Assembly: GCA_943735955.1 (NCBI GenBank)
Contig: OX030962.1
Span: 72,501-136,500, forward strand
Direction: 5' to 3'
Length of the DNA stretch: 64,000 nucleotides
Source: Piscicola geometra
Taxonomy: Eukaryota > Annelida > Clitellata > Hirudinida > Piscicolidae
Under the pieces are notes generated by a model that searched no databases, was not told the origin of the DNA, and saw only the letters and a program-made list of their open reading frames with translations. How positions within the stretch are numbered: position 1 is the first letter of the stretch; the number at the start of each line of letters is the position of its first letter. The translations under genes and the position numbers were made by a program. Shown piece after piece: positions 49,908-61,500 of this stretch.

Positions 49908-51962
49908 TCATCGTTCGTCTTCACCGTCTTCATCGTCTTCACCGTCTTCATCGTCTTCATCGTCTTCACCGTCTTCATCGTCTTCACCGTCTTTACCGTC
50001 TTCACCGTCTTCATCGTCTTCATCGTCTTCACCGGCTTCATCGTCTTCACCGTCTTTACCGTCTTCACCGTCTTCATCGTCTTCACCGTCTTCACCGTCT
50101 TCATCGTCTTCACCGTCTTCATCGTCTTCACCGTCTTTATCGTCTTCATCGTCTTCATCGTCTTCATCGTCTTCACCGTCTTCATCGTCTTCATCGTCTT
50201 CATCGTCTTCATCGTCTTCACCGTCTTCATCGTCTTCACCGTCTTCACCGTCTTCATCGTCTTCATCGTCTTCATCGTCTTCACCGTCTTCACCGTCTTC
50301 ACCGTCTTCATCATCTTCATCGTCTTCACCGTCTTCATCGTCTTCACCGTCTTCACCGTCTTCATCGTCTTCATCGTCTTCATCGTCTTCACCGTCTTCA
50401 CCGTCTATCGTCTTCATCGTCTTCATCGTCTTCATCGTCTTCATCGTCTTCATCGTCTTCACCATCTTTATCGTCTTCATCGTTCGTCTTCACCGTCTTC
50501 ATCGTCTTCACCGTCTTCATCGTCTTCATCGTCTTCACCGTCTTCATCGTCTTCACCGTCTTTACCGTCTTCACCGTCTTCATCGTCTTCATCGTCTTCA
50601 CCGTCTTCATCGTCTTCACCGTCTTTACCGTCTTCACCGTCTTCATCGTCTTCACCGTCTTCACCGTCTTCATCGTCTTCACCGTCTTCATCGTCTTCAT
50701 CGTCTTCACCGTCTTCATCGTCTTCATCGTCTTCACCGTCTTCATCGTCTTCATCGTCTTCATCTTCTTCATCGTCTTCACCGTCTTCATCGTCTTTATC
50801 GTTTTCACGGTCTTCATCGTCTTCATCGTCTTCACCGTCTTCACCGTCTTCATCGTCTTCATCGTCTTCATCGTCTTCATCGTCTTCATCGTCTTCATCG
50901 TCTTTATCGTCTTCATCGTCTTCATCGTCTTCACCATCTTCACCGTCTTCACCGTCTTCATCGTCTTTATCGTCTTCACGGTCTTCATCGTCTTCATCGT
51001 CTTCACCGTCTTCATCGTCTTCATCGTCTTCATCGTCTTCATCGTCTTCATCGTCTTCACCGTCTTCATCGTCTTTATCGTCTTCATCGTCTTCATCGTC
51101 TTCACCATCTTCACCGTCTTCACCGTCTTCATCGTCTTCATCATCTTCATCGTCTTCATCGTCTTCACCATCTTCACCGTCTTCATCGTCTTCATCGTCT
51201 TCACCGTCTTCATCGTCTTCATCGTCTTCATCGTCTTCACCGTCTTCATCGTCTTCATCGTCTTCACCGTCTTCACCGTCTTCATCGTCTTCATCGTCTT
51301 CTTCGTCTTCATCGTCTTCATCGTTTTCACCGTCTTCATCGTCTTCATCGTCTTCATCGTCTTCATCGTCTTCACCATCTTTATCGTCTTCATCGTTCGT
51401 CTTCACCGTCTTCATCGTCTTCACCGTCTTCATCGTCTTCATCGTCTTCACCGTCTTCATCGTCTTCACCGTCTTTACCGTCTTCACCGTCTTCATCGTC
51501 TTCATCGTCTTCACCGGCTTCATCGTCTTCACCGTCTTTACCGTCTTCACCGTCTTCATCGTCTTCACCGTCTTCACCGTCTTCATCGTCTTCACCGTCT
51601 TCATCGTCTTCACCGTCTTTATCGTCTTCATCGTCTTCATCGTCTTCATCGTCTTCACCGTCTTCATCGTCTTCATCGTCTTCATCGTCTTCATCGTCTT
51701 CACCGTCTTCATCGTCTTCACCGTCTTCACCGTCTTCATCGTCTTCATCGTCTTCATCGTCTTCGCCGTCTTCACCGTCTTCACCGTCTTCATCATCTTC
51801 ATCGTCTTCACCGTCTTCATCGTCTTCACCGTCTTCACCGTCTTCATCGTCTTCATCGTCTTCATCGTCTTCACCGTCTTCACCGTCTATCGTCTTCATC
51901 GTCTTCATCGTCTTCATCGTCTTCATCGTCTTCATCGTCTTCACCATCTTTATCGTCTTCAT
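49908..51962 (+). repeat. Higher-order duplication at 1,482-bp offset in array 4
   Basis: About 49908-50480 and 51390-51962 match. Two private mutations are shared: CACCGGCTTC (near 50031 and 51513) and the six-base-short junction CCGTCTATCGTC (near 50400 and 51882). Shared rare errors make independent origin very unlikely. Confidence 0.75.
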
Positions 51963-54900
51963 CGTTCGTCTTCACCGTCTTCACCGTCTTCATCGTCTTC
52001 ACCGTCTTTATCGTCTTCATCGTCTTCACCGTCTTTACCGTCTTCACCGTCTTCATCGTCTTCACCGTCTTCACCGTCTTCATCGTCTTCACCGTCTTCA
52101 TCGTCTTCATCGTCTTCACCGTCTTCATCGTCTTCACCGTCTTTACCGTCTTCACCGTCTTCATCGTCTTCACCGTCTTCACCGTCTTCATCGTCTTCAC
52201 CGTCTTCATCGTCTTCACCGTCTTTATCGTCTTCATCGTCTTCATCGTCTTCATCGTCTTCACCGTCTTCATCGTCTTCATCGTCTTCACCGTCTTCATC
52301 GTCTTCATCGTCTTCATCGTCTTCATCGTCTTCATCTTCTTCATCGTCTTCACCGTCTTCATCGTCTTTATCGTCTTCACGGTCTTCATCGTCTTCATCG
52401 TCTTCACCGTCTTCACCGTCTTCATCGTCTTCATCGTCTTCATCGTCTTCATCGTCTTCATCGTCTTTATCGTCTTCATCGTCTTCATCGTCTTCACCAT
52501 CTTCACCGTCTTCACCGTCTTCATCGTCTTCATCATCTTCATCGTCTTCATCGTCTTCATCGTCTTCACCATCTTCACCGTCTTCATCGTCTTCATCGTC
52601 TTCATCGTCTTCATCGTCTTCACCGTCTTCATCGTCTTTATCGTCTTCATCGTCTTCACCGTCTTCATCGTCTTCACCGTCTTCACCGTCTTCACCGTCT
52701 TCATCGTCTTCATCGTCTTCTTCGTCTTCATCGTCTTCATCGTTTTCACCGTCTTCATCGTCTTCATCGTCTTCATCGTCTTCATCGTCTTCACCATCTT
52801 TATCGTCTTCATCGTTCGTCTTCACCGTCTTCATCGTCTTCACCGTCTTCATCGTCTTCATCGTCTTCACCGTCTTCATCGTCTTCACCGTCTTTACCGT
52901 CTTCACCGTCTTCATCGTCTTCATCGTCTTCACCGTCTTCATCGTCTTCACCGTCTTTACCGTCTTCACCGTCTTCATCGTCTTCACCGTCTTCACCGTC
53001 TTCATCGTCTTCACCGTCTTCATCGTCTTCACCGTCTTTATCGTCTTCATCGTCTTCATCGTCTTCATCGTCTTCACCGTCTTCATCGTCTTCATCGTCT
53101 TCATCGTCTTCATCGTCTTCACCGTCTTCATCGTCTTCACCGTCTTCACCGTCTTCATCGTCTTCATCGTCTTCATCGTCTTCACCGTCTTCACCGTCTT
53201 CACCGTCTTCATCATCTTCATCGTCTTCACCGTCTTCATCGTCTTCACCGTCTTCACCGTCTTCATCGTCTTCATCGTCTTCATCGTCTTCACCGTCTTC
53301 ACCGTCTTCATCGTCTTCATCGTTTTCACCGTCTTCATCGTCTTCATCGTCTTCATCGTCTTCATCGTCTTCACCATCTTTATCGTCTTCATCGTTCGTC
53401 TTCACCGTCTTCATCGTCTTCACCGTCTTCATCGTCTTCATCGTCTTCACCGTCTTCATCGTCTTCACCGTCTTTACCGTCTTCACCGTCTTCATCGTCT
53501 TCATCGTCTTCACCGTCTTCATCGTCTTCACCGTCTTTACCGTCTTCACCGTCTTCATCGTCTTCACCGTCTTCACCGTCTTTATCGTCTTCATCGTCTT
53601 CATCGTCTTCATCGTCTTCACCGTCTTCATCGTCTTCATCGTCTTCATCGTCTTCATCGTCTTCATCGTCTTCACCGTCTTCATCGTCTTCACCGTCTTC
53701 ACCGTCTTCATCGTCTTCATCGTCTTCATCGTCTTCACCGTCTTCACCGTCTTCACCGTCTTCATCATCTTCATCGTCTTCACCGTCTTCATCGTCTTCA
53801 CCGTCTTCACCGTCTTCATCGTCTTCATCGTCTTCATCGTCTTCACCGTCTTCACCGTCTTCATCGTCTTCATCGTCTTCATCGTCTTCATCGTCTTCAT
53901 CGTCTTCATCGTCTTCACCATCTTTATCGTCTTCATCGTTCGTCTTCACCGTCTTCATCGTCTTCACCGTCTTCATCGTCTTCATCGTCTTCACCGTCTT
54001 CATCGTCTTCACCGTCTTTACCGTCTTCACCGTCTTCATCGTCTTCATCGTCTTCACCGTCTTCATCGTCTTCACCGTCTTTACCGTCTTCACCGTCTTC
54101 ATCGTCTTCACCGTCTTCACCGTCTTCATCGTCTTCACCGTCTTCATCGTCTTCATCGTCTTCACCGTCTTCATCGTCTTCACCGTCTTTACCGTCTTCA
54201 CCGTCTTCATCGTCTTCACCGTCTTCACCGTCTTCATCGTCTTCACCGTCTTCATCGTCTTCACCGTCTTTATCGTCTTCATCGTCTTCATCGTCTTCAT
54301 CGTCTTCACCGTCTTCATCGTCTTCATCGTCTTCACCGTCTTCATCGTCTTCATCGTCTTCATCGTCTTCATCGTCTTCATCTTCTTCATCGTCTTCACC
54401 GTCTTCATCGTCTTTATCGTCTTCACGGTCTTCATCGTCTTCATCGTCTTCACCGTCTTCATCGTCTTCATCGTCTTCATCGTCTTCATCGTCTTCATCT
54501 TCTTCATCGTCTTCACCGTCTTCATCGTCTTTATCGTCTTCACCGTCTTTATCGTCTTCATCGTCTTCATCGTCTTCATCGTCTTCACCGTCTTCATCGT
54601 CTTCATCGTCTTCACCGTCTTCATCGTCTTCATCGTCTTCATCGTCTTCATCGTCTTCATCTTCTTCATCGTCTTCATCGTCTTCATCGTCTTCATCGTC
54701 TTTATCGTCTTCATCGTCTTCATCGTCTTCACCATCTTCACCGTCTTCACCGTCTTCATCGTCTTCATCATCTTCATCGTCTTCATCGTCTTCATCGTCT
54801 TCACCATCTTCACCGTCTTCATCGTCTTCATCGTCTTCATCGTCTTCATCGTCTTCACCGTCTTCATCGTCTTTATCGTCTTCATCGTCTTCACCGTCTT

Positions 54901-55460
54901 CATCGTCTTCACCGTCTTCACCGTCTTCACCGTCTTCACCATCTTTATCGTCTTCATCGTTCGTCTTCACCGTCTTCATCGTCTTCACCGTCTTCATCGT
55001 CTTCATCGTCTTCACCGTCTTTACCGTCTTCACCGTCTTCACCGTCTTCATCGTCTTCATCGTCTTCATCGTCTTCATCATCTTCATCGTCTTCATCGAT
55101 CGTCTTCATCGTCTTCATCGTCTTCATCGTCTTCACCGTCTTCATCGTCTTCACCGTCTTCATCGTCTTCATCGTCTTCACCGTCTTTACCGTCTTCACC
55201 GTCTTCATCGTCTTCATCGTCTTCACCGTCTTCATCGTCTTCACCGTCTTCACCGTCTTCATCGTTCGTCTTCATCGTCTTCATCGTCTTCATCGTCTTC
55301 ATCGTCTTCATCGTCTTCATCGTCTTCATCGTCTTCACCGTCTTCATCGTCTTCACCGTCTTCATCGTCTTCATCGTCTTCACCGTCTTTACCGTCTTCA
55401 CCGTCTTCATCGTCTTCATCGTCTTCACCGTCTTCATCGTTTTCACCGTCTTCACCGTCT

Positions 55461-57423
55461 TCATCGTTCGTCTTCATCGTCTTCATCGTCTTCACCGTCT
55501 TCACCGTCTTCATCGTCTTCACCGTCTTCATCGTCTTCACCGTCTTCACCGTATCCACCGTCTTCATCGTCTTCACCGTCTTCACCGTCTTCATCGTCTT
55601 CACCGTCTTCATCGTCTTCACCGTCTTCATCGTCTTCATTGTCTTCACCGTCTTCATCGTCTTCATCGTCTTCATCGTCTTCATCGTCTTCACCGTCTTC
55701 ATCGTCTTTATCGTCTTCATCGTCTTCACCGTCTTCATCGTCTTCACCGTCTTCACCGTCTTCACCATCTTTATCGTCTTCATCGTTCGTCTTCACCGTC
55801 TTCATCGTCTTCACCGTCTTCATCGTCTTCATCGTCTTCACCGTCTTTACCGTCTTCACCGTCTTCACCGTCTTCATCGTCTTCATCGTCTTCATCGTTC
55901 GTCTTCATCGTCTTCATCGTCTTCACCGTCTTCACCGTCTTCATCGTCTTCACCGTCTTCATCGTCTTCACCGTCTTCATCGTCTTCATCGTCTTCATCG
56001 TCTTCACCGTCTTCACCGTCTTCATCGTCTTCATCGTCTTCATCGTCTTCATCGTCTTCATCGTCTTCATCGTCTTCACCGTCTTTACCGTCTTCACCGT
56101 CTTCATCGTCTTCATCGTCTTCACCGTCTTCATCGTCTTCACCGTCTTCATCGTCTTCATCGTCTTCACCGTCTTCATCGTCTTCACCGTCTTCATCGTC
56201 TTCATCGTCTTCACCGTCTTTACCGTCTTCACCGTCTTCACCGTCTTCATCGTCTTCATCGTCTTCATCGTCTTCATCGTCTTCATCGTCTTCATCGTCT
56301 TCACCGTCTTCATCGTCTTCACCGTCTTCATCGTCTTCATCGTCTTCACCGTCTTTACCGTCTTCACCGTCTTCATCGTCTTCATCGTCTTCACCGTCTT
56401 CATCGTCTTCACCGTCTTCACCGTCTTCATCGTTCGTCTTCATCGTCTTCATCGTCTTCATCGTCTTCATCGTCTTCATCGTCTTCATCGTCTTCATCGT
56501 CTTCACCGTCTTCATCGTCTTCACCGTCTTCATCGTCTTCATCGTCTTCACCGTCTTTACCGTCTTCACCGTCTTCATCGTCTTCATCGTCTTCACCGTC
56601 TTCATCGTTTTCACCGTCTTCACCGTCTTCATCGTTCGTCTTCATCGTCTTCATCGTCTTCACCGTCTTCACCGTCTTCATCGTCTTCACCGTCTTCATC
56701 GTCTTCACCGTCTTCACCGTATCCACCGTCTTCATCGTCTTCACCGTCTTCACCGTCTTCATCGTCTTCACCGTCTTCATCGTCTTCATCGTCTTCATCG
56801 TCTTCACCGTCTTCACCGTCTTCATCGTCTTCATCGTCTTCATCGTCTTCATCGTCTTCATCGTCTTCACCGTCTTTACCGTCTTCACCGTCTTCATCGT
56901 CTTCATCGTCTTCACCGTCTTCATCGTCTTCACCGTCTTCATCGTCTTCATTGTCTTCACCGTCTTCATCGTCTTCACCGTCTTCATCGTCTTCATCGTC
57001 TTCACCGTCTTTACCGTCTTCACCGTCTTCACCGTCTTCATCGTCTTCATCGTCTTCATCGTCTTCATCGTCTTCATCGTCTTCATCGTCTTCACCGTCT
57101 TCATCGTCTTCACCGTCTTCATCGTCTTCATCGTCTTCACCGTCTTTACCGTCTTCACCGTCTTCATCGTCTTCATCGTCTTCACCGTCTTCATCGTCTT
57201 CACCGTCTTCACCGTCTTCATCGTTCGTCTTCATCGTCTTCATCGTCTTCATCGTCTTCATCGTCTTCATCGTCTTCATCGTCTTCATCGTCTTCACCGT
57301 CTTCATCGTCTTCACCGTCTTCATCGTCTTCATCGTCTTCACCGTCTTTACCGTCTTCACCGTCTTCATCGTCTTCATCGTCTTCACCGTCTTCATCGTC
57401 TTCACCGTCTTCACCGTCTTCAT
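55461..57423 (+). repeat. Higher-order duplication at 1,168-bp offset in array 4
   Basis: The rare variant GTATCCACCG occurs at 55551 and 56719, 1,168 bp apart, in the same context. The blocks starting at 55461 and 56629 share variant order. Confidence 0.6.
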
Positions 57424-58533
57424 CGTTCGTTTTCATCGTCTTCATCGTCTTCACCGTCTTCACCGTCTTCATCGTCTTCACCGTCTTCATCGTCTTCACC
57501 GTCTTCATCGTCTTCATCGTCTTCATCGTCTTCACCGTCTTCATCGTCTTCACCGTCTTCATCGTCTTCACCGTCTTCATCGTCTTCATCGTCTTCATCG
57601 TCTTCACCGTCTTCATCGTCTTCATCGTCTTCATCGTCTTCATCGTCTTCACCGTCTTCATCGTCTTCACCGTCTTCACCGTCTTCATCGTCTTCATCGT
57701 TTTCATCGTCTTCACCGTCTTCACCGTCTTCACCGTCTTCACCGTCTTCATCGTCTTCACCGTCTTCACCGTCTTCACCGTCTTCACCGTCTTCATCGTC
57801 TTCATCGTCTTCATCGTCTTCATCGTCTTCATCGTCTTTACCGTCTTCACCGTCTTCATCGTCTTCATCGTCTTCACCGTCTTCATCGTCTTCACCGTCT
57901 TCACCGTCTTCATCGTTCGTCTTCATCGTCTTCATCGTCTTCATCGTCTTCATCGTCTTCATCGTCTTCATCGTCTTCATCGTCTTCACCGTCTTCATCG
58001 TCTTCACCGTCTTCATCGTCTTCATCGTCTTCACCGTCTTTACCGTCTTCACCGTCTTCATCGTCTTCATCGTCTTCACCGTCTTCATCGTCTTCACCGT
58101 CTTCACCGTCTTCATCGTTCGTTTTCATCGTCTTCATCGTCTTCACCGTCTTCACCGTCTTCATCGTCTTCACCGTCTTCATCGTCTTCACCGTCTTCAT
58201 CGTCTTCATCGTCTTCATCGTCTTCACCGTCTTCATCGTCTTCACCGTCTTCATCGTCTTCACCGTCTTCATCGTCTTCATCGTCTTCATCGTCTTCACC
58301 GTCTTCATCGTCTTCATCGTCTTCATCGTCTTCATCGTCTTCACCGTCTTCATCGTCTTCACCGTCTTCACCGTCTTCATCGTCTTCATCGTTTTCATCG
58401 TCTTCACCGTCTTCACCGTCTTCACCGTCTTCACCGTCTTCATCGTCTTCACCGTCTTCACCGTCTTCACCGTCTTCACCGTCTTCATCGTCTTCATCGT
58501 CTTCATCGTCTTCATCGTCTTCATCGTCTTCAC

Positions 58534-58553
58534 CGTCTTCATCGATGAAGACG
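58534..58553. other. Head-to-head inversion point of the satellite
   Basis: CGTCTTCATC is followed directly by GATGAAGACG, a perfect 20-bp palindrome centred between 58543 and 58544. To the left the unit reads CATCGTCTT; to the right it reads GATGAAGAC. Beyond ten bases each side the two arms have different variant orders, so this is not a simple mirror image. Confidence 0.95.
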
Positions 58554-61500
58554 AACGATGAAGACGATGAAGACGGTGAAGACGATGAAGATGATGAAGA
58601 CGGTGAAGACGGTGAAGACGATGAAGACGATGAAGACGATGAAGACGATGAAGACGATGAAGACGGTGAAGACGGTGAAGACGGTGAAGACGGTGAAGAC
58701 GGTGAAGACGGTGAAGACGGTGAAGACGATGAAGACGATGAAGACGATGAAGACGATAAAGACGGTGAAGACGGTGAAGACGGTGAAGACGGTGAAGACG
58801 GTGAAGACGGTGAAGACGATGAAGACGGTGAAGACGGTGAAGACGATGAAGACGATGAAGACGATGAAGACGATGAAGACGAACGATGAAGACGAACGAT
58901 GAAGACGAACGATGAAGACGAACGATGAAGACGATGAAGACGGTGAAGACGATGAAGACGGCTAAGACGGTGAAGACGATGAAGACGGTGAAGACGGTGA
59001 AGACGGTGAAGACGATGAAGACGATGAAGACGAACGATGAAGACGATGAAGACGGTGAAGACGATGAAGACGCCTAAGACGGTGAAGACTATGAAGACGG
59101 TGAAGACGATGAAGACGGTGAAGACGGTGAAGACGATGAAGACGATGAAGAAGGTGGAGACGGTGAAGACGGTGAAGACGATGAAGACGATGAAGACGAT
59201 GAAGACGATGAAGACAGTAAAGACGGTGAAGACGGTGAAGACGGTGAAGACGGTGAAGACGGTGAAGACGATGAAGACGATGAAGACGATGAAGACGATG
59301 AAGACGGTGAAGACGGTGAAGACGGTGAAGACGGTGAAGACGGTGAAGACGGTGAAGACGATGAAGACGGTGAAGACGGTGAAGACGGTGAAGACGGTGA
59401 AGACGATGAAGACGATGAAGAAGGTGAAGACGGTGAAGACGGTGAAAACGGTGAAGACGATGAAGACGGTGAAGACGATGAAGACGATGAAGACGATGAA
59501 GACGGTGAAGACGGTGAAGACAGTGAAGACGGTGAAGACGGTGAAGACGGTGAAGACGGTGAAGACGATGAAGACGATGAAGACGATGAAGACGATGAAG
59601 ACGGTGAAGACGGTGAAGACGGTGAAGACGGTGAAGACGATGAAGACGATGAAGACGATGAAGACGGTGAAGACGGTGAAGACGATGAAGACGATGAAGA
59701 CGATGAAGACGATGAAGACGATGAAGACGATGAAGACGATGAAGACGATGAAGACGATGAAGACGATGAAGACGATGAAGACGATGAAGACGGTGAAGAC
59801 GAACGATGAAGACGATGAAGACGGTGAAGACGATGAAGACGGTGGAAACGGTGAAGACGATGAAGACGGTGAAGACGGTGAAGACGATGAAGACGATGAA
59901 GACGAACGATGAAGACGAACGATGAAGACGATGAAGACGGTGAACACGATGAAGACTGTGAAGACGGTGAAGACTATGAAGACGACGAAGACAGTGAAGA
60001 CGGTGAAGACAGTGAAGACGGTGAAGACGGTGAAGACGATGAAGACGATGAAGACGATGAAGACAGTGAAGACGGTGAAGACGGTGAAGACGGTGAAGAC
60101 GGTGAAGACGGTGAAGACGGTGAAGACGGTGAAGACGGTGAAGACAGTGAAGACGGTGAAGACGGTGAAGACGATGAAGACGATGAAGACGAACGATGAA
60201 GACGAACGATGAAGACGATGAAGACGAACGATGAAGACGATGAAGACGATGAAGACGGTGAAGACGGTGAAGACGGTGAAGACGAACGATGAAGACGATG
60301 AAGACGATGAAGACGGTGAAGACAGTGAAGACGATGAAGACGAACGATGAAGACGATGAAGACGGTGAAGACGATGAAGACGGTGAAGACGGTGAAGACG
60401 ATGAAGACGATGAAGACGATGAAGACGATGAAGAAGGTGAAGACGGTGAAAACGGTGAAGACGATGAAGACGGTGAAGACGATGAAGACGATGAAGACGA
60501 ACGATGAAGACGATGAAGACGATGAAGACGGTGAAGACGGTGAAGACGGTGAAGACGAACGATGAAGACGATGAAGACGATGAAGACGGTGAAGACAGTG
60601 AAGACGATGAAGACGAACGATGAAGACGATGAAGACGGTGAAGACGATGAAGACGGTGAAGACGGTGAAGACGATGAAGACGATGAAGACGATGAAGACG
60701 ATGAAGACGATGAAGAAGGTGAAGACGGTGAAAACGGTGAAGACGATGAAGACGGTGAAGACGATGAAGACGATGAAGACGATGAAGACGGTGAAGACGG
60801 TGAAGACAGTGAAGACGGTGAAGACGGTGAAGACGGTGAAGACGGTGAAGACGATGAAGACGATGAAGACGATGAAGACGATGAAGACGGTGAAGACGGT
60901 GAAGACGGTGAAGACGGTGAAGACGATGAAGACGATGAAGACGATGAAGACGGTGAAGACGATGAAGACGATGAAGACGATGAAGACGATGAAGACGATG
61001 AAGACGATGAAGACGATGAAGACGATGAAGACGGTGAAGACGAACGATGAAGACGATGAAGACGGTGAAGACGATGAAGACGGTGGAGACGGTGAAGACG
61101 ATGAAGACGGTGAAGACGGTGAAGACGATGAAGACGATGAAGACGAACGATGAAGACGATGAAGACGGTGAAGACGATGAAGACGGTGAAGACGGTGAAG
61201 ACTATGAAGACGTCGAAGACAGTGAAGACGGTGAAGACGGTGAAGACGGTGAAGGCGGTGAAGACGGTGAAGACGATGAAGACGATGAAGACGATGAAGA
61301 CAGTGAAGACGATGAAGACGGTGAAGACGGTGAAGACGGTGAAGACGGTGAAGACGGTGAAGACGGTGAAGACGGTGAAGACGGTGAAGACAGTGAAGAC
61401 GGTGAAGACGGTGAAGACGATGAAGACGATGAAGACGAACGATGAAGACGAACGATGAAGACGATGAAGACGAACGATGAAAACGATGAAGACGATGAAG

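Larger units (their letters stand above)
45770..58543 (+). repeat. Satellite array 4, 12.8 kb
   Basis: The nine-base satellite with a distinct variant set: CTTTACCGTC and CTTTATCGTC are frequent, with CACCATC and CATCATC, while CTTATGCGTC and CCTCAGCG are absent. This marks a separately homogenised block. No gene is seen; a 4,264-codon open frame spanning it is an artefact of the stop-free unit. Confidence 0.98.

Noticed and set aside
58534..58553. Inversion as a simple sequencing fold-back artefact
   Set aside because: The arms differ in variant order within the first two units and in overall variant set. Long reads should still be checked.
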